The notes under the pieces are model-generated. The model was not told the origin of the DNA. It saw only the letters and a list, made by a program, of their open reading frames with translations, and did not search any database. Below, in pieces: positions 58,006 through 64,000 of a stretch of 64,000 nucleotides of DNA (within the stretch, counting starts at the first letter, position 1; each line of letters opens with the position of its first letter). The stretch comes from Pyrrhosoma nymphula (Eukaryota > Arthropoda > Insecta > Odonata > Coenagrionidae), in contig OY754329.1 in the NCBI GenBank assembly GCA_963573305.1, forward strand, positions 81,244,576 to 81,308,575, given 5' to 3'. A program made the position numbers and the translations under genes.

Positions 58006-58055
58006 ACTAAAGTGGAATAATCCCGTACCATACACCCTACAAATGGTTCACATGG
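58006..58055 (-). repeat. Dispersed repeat, third degenerate copy
   Basis: On the minus strand: CCATGTGAACCATTTGTAGG, then GTGTATGGTACGGGATTATT, then CCACTTTAGT. This fits the core CAAGCCACCTCCAGGGTGTGTGGCACAGGG... of the copy at 41603, with several substitutions. The ends cannot be set. Confidence 0.4.
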
Positions 58056-58766
58056 CACTCGGAAGGAGTAGATGACAAAACACTAACTGCTGATGGTCAC
58101 GGCATTGATTTAACCCGTCAACAAGCGGTGAAGGCCAACAAGAAATCTCTTTTTACAGCATGGAGCCTCAATGTATAAACTTGAAACAACAGCAGGATAT
58201 TTTTATACAGGGAAACCAGAGGTGCTGTATAAACACGCCGCGCCGTGGGCAATCATGAGAGAATAAGTGTAAAAGTGAAGTAATAATACTTCGGTTTTAC
58301 AGGTAATCTGTAAATATAACAACCCTCCTCATTACACTGATTGCATGAGACAGTGAATCAGAAAGCACAGAATTTGTTAACTATCTGCTGGCAGACAGAC
58401 AAACGAAATGCCTTAGGAAATGCCAATGGGTTTCCTTCAGACAAAAATTCAGAGAATAAGAATTCCTAATGGATAGGGTTAAGTTGTTACATTTTCCACT
58501 CACAAATGGATTGTAACACTTGTTACTAAAAATGTACCGATGTAAATTATTCAGAAATAATTGATGTATCAAGTGAACAGTAAAAAAAAATTCTTCTCAA
58601 TGCTTTAAATAGGTTTGAGGTAAACAAAAATGTATTTAGAATGGAATTCAGCCTTTTTGCATTCGGCGCCGTGCGTACAAATATAGGTATTTCGTGACAT
58701 CATTTACACGGCACGTTGAATGAACTCCATTGTTCCGTTATAACCCAGGCAAAATTAACAGAAGAA
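58056..58766. other. No recognised feature
   Basis: AT-rich DNA; the frame at 58381-58572 (-) has no motif. Confidence 0.4.
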
Positions 58767-58843
58767 GACGCATAGGCAGCGTAATTGGTTAAAGGACGAG
58801 GCGTGAAATATGGGATCGGGGTTCGTATCCCAGTCTAGGAAAT
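58767..58843 (+). mobile_element. tRNA-like SINE head
   Basis: TAGGCAGCGTAATTGGTTAA is A-box-like, and GGGGTTCGTATCCC at 58818-58831 is a B box in a T-arm-like stem. It is followed by CTAGGAAATTGATATTTTCA, comparable with the AATGATTTTTC that follows the heads at 20139 and 28145. The acceptor arms do not pair, so this is a SINE head or pseudogene and not a tRNA gene. Confidence 0.5.
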
Positions 58844-60798
58844 TGATATTTTCACTGTTTTTCACACATTATTCCAAGGTGAGTGACGCCCGTACATGTT
58901 AAATGCTTTAAATTTGACCTATGGAGCTTAATTAATAGTAAACCATGAATATCGGCGGTCTCGCATGCTTGCTTTACTTTTGAAGTTCTTGTACCTTACA
59001 TGTACTCTTAAACGAGTAATAATTTCATGCACTTATCTATGTGAAATTAACCATATCGTGAAGGGTTTAGGCAAAATACATTAATTGGAATTGATTTGGT
59101 TTTCGGGAAAATATTTGCGATGAGACTTGTTGGTCCAGAAACGATTTTTGGACCAGTTCGTGGACATCATTGAAACAAATGCAGAATTTAAGGTAGAGTA
59201 TTACATTTTACAACTTTTACACACGATACAATACATGTTAAACAATTAGGACTAAATTTAATTGCTCGAGCAAGTTGAAAGTTGTTTTTTAGCTTTCATT
59301 TTGTACTAGTACTTTGGATAATAAAGATCAAACCCACTATTTTGTTGTCTTTTTATCACCTTTTCATGATTAGCTTCATGGCTACAGACGTTGTTTTTTT
59401 GTTTATCTACGGTTAACGATGACACATGTCGTAGCCGGAGAAGTGAGTGACAGGTGGACTCGCGATATTTTCTCAACGACATTCAAAAAAATAATTTCTG
59501 CAGCTCGTGAGATTTCTTCAAGATTTCACCAAAAGAAAAATAAAATTCTGAGTTATGATCGGTCTCCAAATATTCCTTTCCTAAACATTATAGAATTATG
59601 CATTATACCCGTTATTCCGTAATACTTTGGTGCGTATTGTGTAAAGCATGTTTTGGTGAAATTCACCTTCTGCCACATACACTTGAGCTGGCTTTTGAGG
59701 TACACACTCCTTAGATAGTAAATGTGGTGGGGTTCTATCCCACGGCCTGTCAGGTAGCCCTATCTCATAATCCATTCACCACACGGGCTAAGGCGGCTTT
59801 CACTTGGACCTGACACTTCCCATATTTTAATCCCTAATTCCATCCAGTCTTTTCCTCCCTGCTTATACTGAATCGCCTCTTTCATCGCCACTTTAGCGGC
59901 TTATTTTTCTCAAATTCATGAATATCTCCATCCTCTTCCCACCTCAACTCCTCTCCTTCCCAACTATCCCCAACTTCCTTCTTTCTATCCGATTACTGAA
60001 CTTGAGCGCAAAAAAACGGTGGATTTTATGCAAAAATGTTCATTTGCATCACAATTTACAAAACTGAAACTGTCTAAATCTGTACATAAATTTTCGCTTT
60101 ACAATTTTATCCTTCAACCCTAACCGGCAATCTATTCAAATATGTGACTAGAAGAATATAATCACCGGTGATAGTGCCACTGAAACTTTTAAGATTGATG
60201 TGTTAACACAGATAACGGGGATTGGGCCGCAATACTTAGTTGTGAATTCCTATCCCTTCTATACGGTAGTAATCTTTGCTCCACACGTTCAACCTAAAGC
60301 TCTGCGTAAAACAAAGCAGTCAGGGATTTTTTCCGGTCCTATTACGGTGTAGCTTTGTTCGAGTATTTAGAGGGAGCTCCTTCTTTGCACAATATCGCTG
60401 AAGCAGAAGCGATTTTAATTGCAAACCATTTCATAGCATGTGGCGTGCTCAACGAGAGTGGGGATTTCCTGGAAAAGTTTGTCACTTGTGTTGCAAGATA
60501 GTGTCAATACATCTGGCCCTCCGCATATAGTTTAAGGAATGCTTCAGATTATCTCTGAACTGTCCGAGGCTGTCCGAAGCTATCCGTGTTTCAGTAGCTC
60601 AGAAAACGGTGGGAGTCGTGGAGTCGCATGCCTGTCTACACTCTGTAACTGACTACTCCAATACTGATAAGTCAACAATCTTCTCCAGGGCCCAAATCCT
60701 AGGAAAATAAACGTTACTATAATTTGTTACTCTTAGAAACATTCTCCTTTATGAGGAATCAGGTTATTTTACCGATTATAATAAAGTGAATTTTTTCT
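58844..60798. other. No supported gene
   Basis: AT-rich, with a pyrimidine-rich part at 59760-60000. GGTTCTATCCC near 59731 resembles a B box but no A box precedes it. The frame 59419-59622 has no domain. Confidence 0.35.
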
Positions 60799-60940
60799 AG
60801 GGATTTCCACAAGCTCAAGTGTCTAGCTGTTGCAGACGATCATATGGATCACACTGCCATCGTCCTTGGGGCATTGCGCAGTGTCAACCATTACTGAAAC
60901 GTTGGCTGCAGCCAAACACCAGACCCGGTGGAAATCCCGG
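60799..60940. repeat. Diverged hairpin, relative of 27556-27692
   Basis: The left arm TAGGGATTTCCAC...AGTGTCTAGCTGTTGCAGAC and right arm GGCTGCAGCCAAACACCAGACCCGG then TGGAAATCCCGGG form a poor inverted repeat. The inner part pairs CACACTG with CAGTGTC. The centre has ACTGAAACGTTGGCTGC. GTGGAAATCCCGGGAAGA resembles GTGGAAAACCCGCGAAGA of the 27-kb hairpin. The frame 60830-61012 is a by-product. Confidence 0.45.
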
Positions 60941-61706
60941 GAAGAATTCAAAGCGTCATTGCAAATACAACTAGTAACCCGGCCAATCCGTTCAGAGGAG
61001 CAATTTTACTGAAATTTCTCGAGATAAGATTTGTAATTATGTTAAATATATTATTTATTTTTCATTAGTAGCAACTGAACAATAACTTTTCCGAGATTTT
61101 TAGTGGTGTATTTCGAAAAATCTGTTTCTTTATATTTAATCAACAGTGGTGATGTACTTGCAAAATCCGATGCAAAACCAATCGAATAGTCGTTGCAGGG
61201 AAAATTCGTGTTTTACGGATTTTCTGCCTTACTATAATTTCTGATATTTATATTTACGATAGCAAAATATATTATAGCTATAGCAATTTTTTTTTAAATT
61301 ATTAATAAATAATCTCGATTCTTTTTAATATTCTTTCAATTAATAAATATTTTATGGGAGAGAGTTATTCAAGGTTGCGAGAAACATCAGTTCAGAATTG
61401 TGTAAAATAAGTTATACAGCAACATTATTCAGAGCAAATTTAATGTTTTGAATAAAATAACACCTTTTCCTTATTATTTTGGGTTCTCAAATGACAAGAA
61501 TAATATGCATGTAAGCGAAAATGTGAGATCCTTTGAATATGGACTGGCTGTACAAAACAAGAGATACCTGAATTCCGAGCACGTCCTCGTACCTTGATTA
61601 TTTATTTATTTCCACAGTACCGAAAACTGTTATACTAGCATTGCAATTTTGGTGTTTTAACAAGTTTCAACGGAGGAACACAAATTCCTATGTCCAGAGT
61701 ATTAAA
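60941..61706. other. No recognised feature
   Basis: AT-rich. A short palindrome AGGAACACAAATTCCT lies at 61672-61687, probably inside the body of the SINE that follows on the minus strand. Confidence 0.4.
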
Positions 61707-61782
61707 AACCACTCAGGTGGGACTCGAACCTGGGATCCTCGCATTAACAGGCGAGACTTTACCCCGTCGCCTCCGGGGCCGA
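61707..61782 (-). mobile_element. tRNA-like SINE head (Asn-like anticodon loop)
   Basis: On the minus strand GGCCCCGGAGGCGACGGGGT is A-box-like. CTCGC...CTGTTAAT...GCGAG resembles an anticodon arm with GTT. CCCAGGTTCGAGTCCCACCTG holds a perfect B box. The acceptor ends do not pair, the anticodon loop is one base too long, and the D arm is distorted, so it is not a working tRNA-Asn gene. A SINE body may extend toward 61640. No target duplication found. Confidence 0.5.
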
Positions 61783-64000
61783 CTAATACTACCGTTTTAT
61801 CGATTTTTTCACCCTTAATCTATGCTTTTTTGAACATTTACTGGTGATTAAGGCTGGTGTATCAAAATAAAGTTCCACAAGACTGCAGTCTTAAGAAAAT
61901 AAATATTATTCTTTCCTTCCTCTAGCTTGCAGTATCTTTTTCCCTCAGAAAAAAATCTCCCCTACCGCGTGATGCCTTCATCCTTACTTTATACTGCTCT
62001 TCCTGCCCGGACTGCTTCACCGCCACAACCCCTCCCTTCATATTACATTCACCACCCACGGAGCCATCTACTACGCCCACCTCCTCCTTTTCCTCCAGCG
62101 ACCCTACAACGAATGGTTCCTCCCGCCTGAGTCACCCCTAGAAGGTGTAAGCGCCCCTACTGCCCCCCTCTCGCTCCACCTCCTCCCGCGCCAATCCAGT
62201 TTATCCCCCCGGAATCATCCGGCCCACCGCCTCTCGCTTGGAGGAGGCTAAAGGGAATGTCGGACACCTGATCTCAGCTAGAGCCTCTCCTCCGACCGTC
62301 ATCCTCTGCCGTTCCTCCTCCTCCTACCACTTTCCCCTTCGCCTCCACTTCTCCACACATGACATGAATGGAGGAAGAGATTACCTTTAACCCTTTAAAT
62401 GCGTTTGCTGATATCAGGTGTTTTATTACTAATATGCGAGCAACATAAAAAAAAGATAAAATTTTCACTTTCTTATGCTAAAAATAACATTCGTGTTTTT
62501 TCTACTGATATGGCATTATGTTAACACGCATTCATGCCATAATCATAATTTTCTACCCTAATGTTCAAATTCATCTGCCGAATGCTCCGTGGATCATATA
62601 TTTTGAACTTTTAGCACTACCAGAGCAGTAGGTATTTAATTTACATTAAGATACTTGGTGAATTTCCACCTAATAATGCTTTTTTTACTGTAATAAAATA
62701 TGTAAAATTCACTATAAATATCAACATAGCGTACTTGGAATAAAATAGGAAAAACTAAAATAATAATTTAACTTTACAAAGTATTTTTGAACATCTTTTA
62801 AATTAAACTTCCATAGTTATCTTAAGACAAAAATATTTGGTGTGCCTCTATCAGGCACCATGCTCAAATGCACTACGATATTCACAGATTTTCTCAGAAA
62901 CGACTTAGTACCTATACAAAAAACGGATATCCCATTCGTAATATAAGAGTCACTCTCACCAATACATGTGACTTAATACAACAAATATCGAAAAATATGA
63001 TTATCGCGATGAATGGGTAAGTATGTTTGAAACAGTTTTTTTTAAATATTGAAAATTTATCACCATATATATTAAGAGGTATCCTGTAATCTTATACAAA
63101 TAATAATACAGCCGTTGAGAGTGAAATTGGCGTAGTAAAATAGTCAGTTTTTGTCATACTTACGTTAGGTTACGCAGAATTATTCCTTTGCCTGTTTTCT
63201 GCTTTGCGCAGGTTTTTTGTTAGTCTTTCTTCCGTATTTTTCCACAATGAAAAAGAATTTCAGGTTTAATTCTTTATTTTTACTTACTCTAAGTTAGATT
63301 TTTCAAAAAGTGACATTTTTGACTTAAACCATTCTTACTCTAAATGGCAAAATTTTATGCACGTATGTGTATCTGTAGTTTACCTCGAAGTTCCCAATGA
63401 CGATTTTGATATCACATCACACCTTGAATGTTTTAAGTTTGAAATATTCAACATGTACGTCAGATTTTTTTGGGAAAATTCGTTAAGGCACTGAGTTTTA
63501 AACCAGAAAAGATTTACGTGCCAAATCAAGAAAATCCTGGGGATCAAAACTGACCTCAAGGTAGAATACTTTATTTTAATATTTTAAAATATGATAAAAT
63601 ACACTTACAACAACGGGACTTGGGACTGCATTGACTGGAAAAGTTTAACATTTATTTTAAAATGTTGGATTTTGAATAACTGTCCTCCAACATTAAGGTC
63701 GCAATTTTCAACGACGCCCAAAAAGTTAATTTTCTATCACGTGTGATTCATTCTGCTTAAAGAGAAATTAAAATCCGGCCAAAGACCGGAATTCAGATAT
63801 TCATACATAATCTCCGGAGTAGAGAGAAAAGTTTTTCTTTTGAGATTGTTTGTCAGTCTTAATTTCGCAGTTAGTGGAAAAAATAATTATGCGGCTGTAT
63901 CCGAGGGCCATAGGGAAAAACTAGATAAGAACGAAATAATTTGCGGCAAAGGCACAATACCAACACTGATTTGGGTTATGATTGGATGAAGATTTCTCGG
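61783..64000. other. No supported gene
   Basis: 61950-62340 is pyrimidine-rich with several CpGs and frames on both strands (61927-62130 and, partly, 62274-62468) that are low-complexity. From 62.4 kb to the end the sequence is AT-rich and has nothing I recognise. Confidence 0.4.

Noticed and set aside
59700..59850. tRNA-like SINE from GGTTCTATCCC
   Set aside because: No A box at the right distance and no cloverleaf.
61707..61782. Functional tRNA-Asn gene
   Set aside because: Acceptor arms do not pair, the anticodon loop is one base too long, and the D arm is distorted. It is better explained as a SINE head.
1..64000. CRISPR array, bacterial operon, phage or plasmid features
   Set aside because: No regularly spaced repeats, no ribosome-binding-site-led gene strings and no long dense coding; composition and elements are eukaryotic.

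Overview
The window looks like gene-poor, repeat-rich nuclear DNA from an arthropod, most likely an insect. By eye it is AT-rich. It holds decayed non-LTR retrotransposons whose conceptual proteins resemble families common in insects (RTE/BovB-like and related), a Penelope-like element fragment, several tRNA-derived SINEs and many inverted-repeat elements. I did not find one convincing exon of a host protein gene. The open frames over 100 codons are either transposon remnants, antisense shadows of them, or low-complexity frames with no recognisable domain. The species cannot be named from this.

Layout. From 0 to 12.6 kb there is mostly anonymous AT-rich DNA with one hairpin element (1.15 kb) carrying hammerhead-ribozyme-like core motifs, one intact-looking SINE with a target-site duplication (8.72-8.97 kb) and a GC-rich degenerate tandem array (9.15-9.35 kb). 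From 12.6 to 19.1 kb there are two LINE 3' remnants, a GC-rich purine/pyrimidine-skewed patch (14.5-15.0 kb) and a 2.4-kb 5'-truncated LINE on the minus strand (16.35-18.75 kb) that is itself bracketed by a diverged inverted repeat. From 20 to 34.4 kb lie scattered tRNA-like SINE heads, a rearranged double SINE with a 15-bp flanking repeat (27.75-28.27 kb), a series of hairpin elements and a nearly perfect 105-bp-arm foldback (34.2-34.4 kb).

From 35.6 to 39.2 kb there is a nested block: the C-terminal GIY-YIG endonuclease part of a Penelope-like element, directly followed by the 5' end of an RTE-type LINE whose reverse transcriptase is interrupted by about 455 bp of solo-LTR-like DNA. A second copy of the 16-kb LINE family (44.56-44.96 kb) shares its 3' end. 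A tRNA-His gene at 48.5 kb is the only feature likely to be a functional host gene. From 52.8 to 55.3 kb there is a 2.46-kb terminal-inverted-repeat element with tandem subterminal repeats and no recognisable transposase. It sits inside a dispersed repeat, and a paralogous unfilled copy of that repeat lies at 41.6-41.75 kb. Further LINE and SINE remnants and one more hairpin lie between 56 and 62 kb.

The window therefore reads as layers of mobile elements and not as cooperating genes. The points most worth attention are the unfilled/filled site pair for the 2.46-kb element, the hairpin family with ribozyme-like cores beside a real Penelope-like fragment, the long foldback at 34.2 kb and the rearranged SINE at 27.8 kb. 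All alignments were done by eye; identities are approximate.
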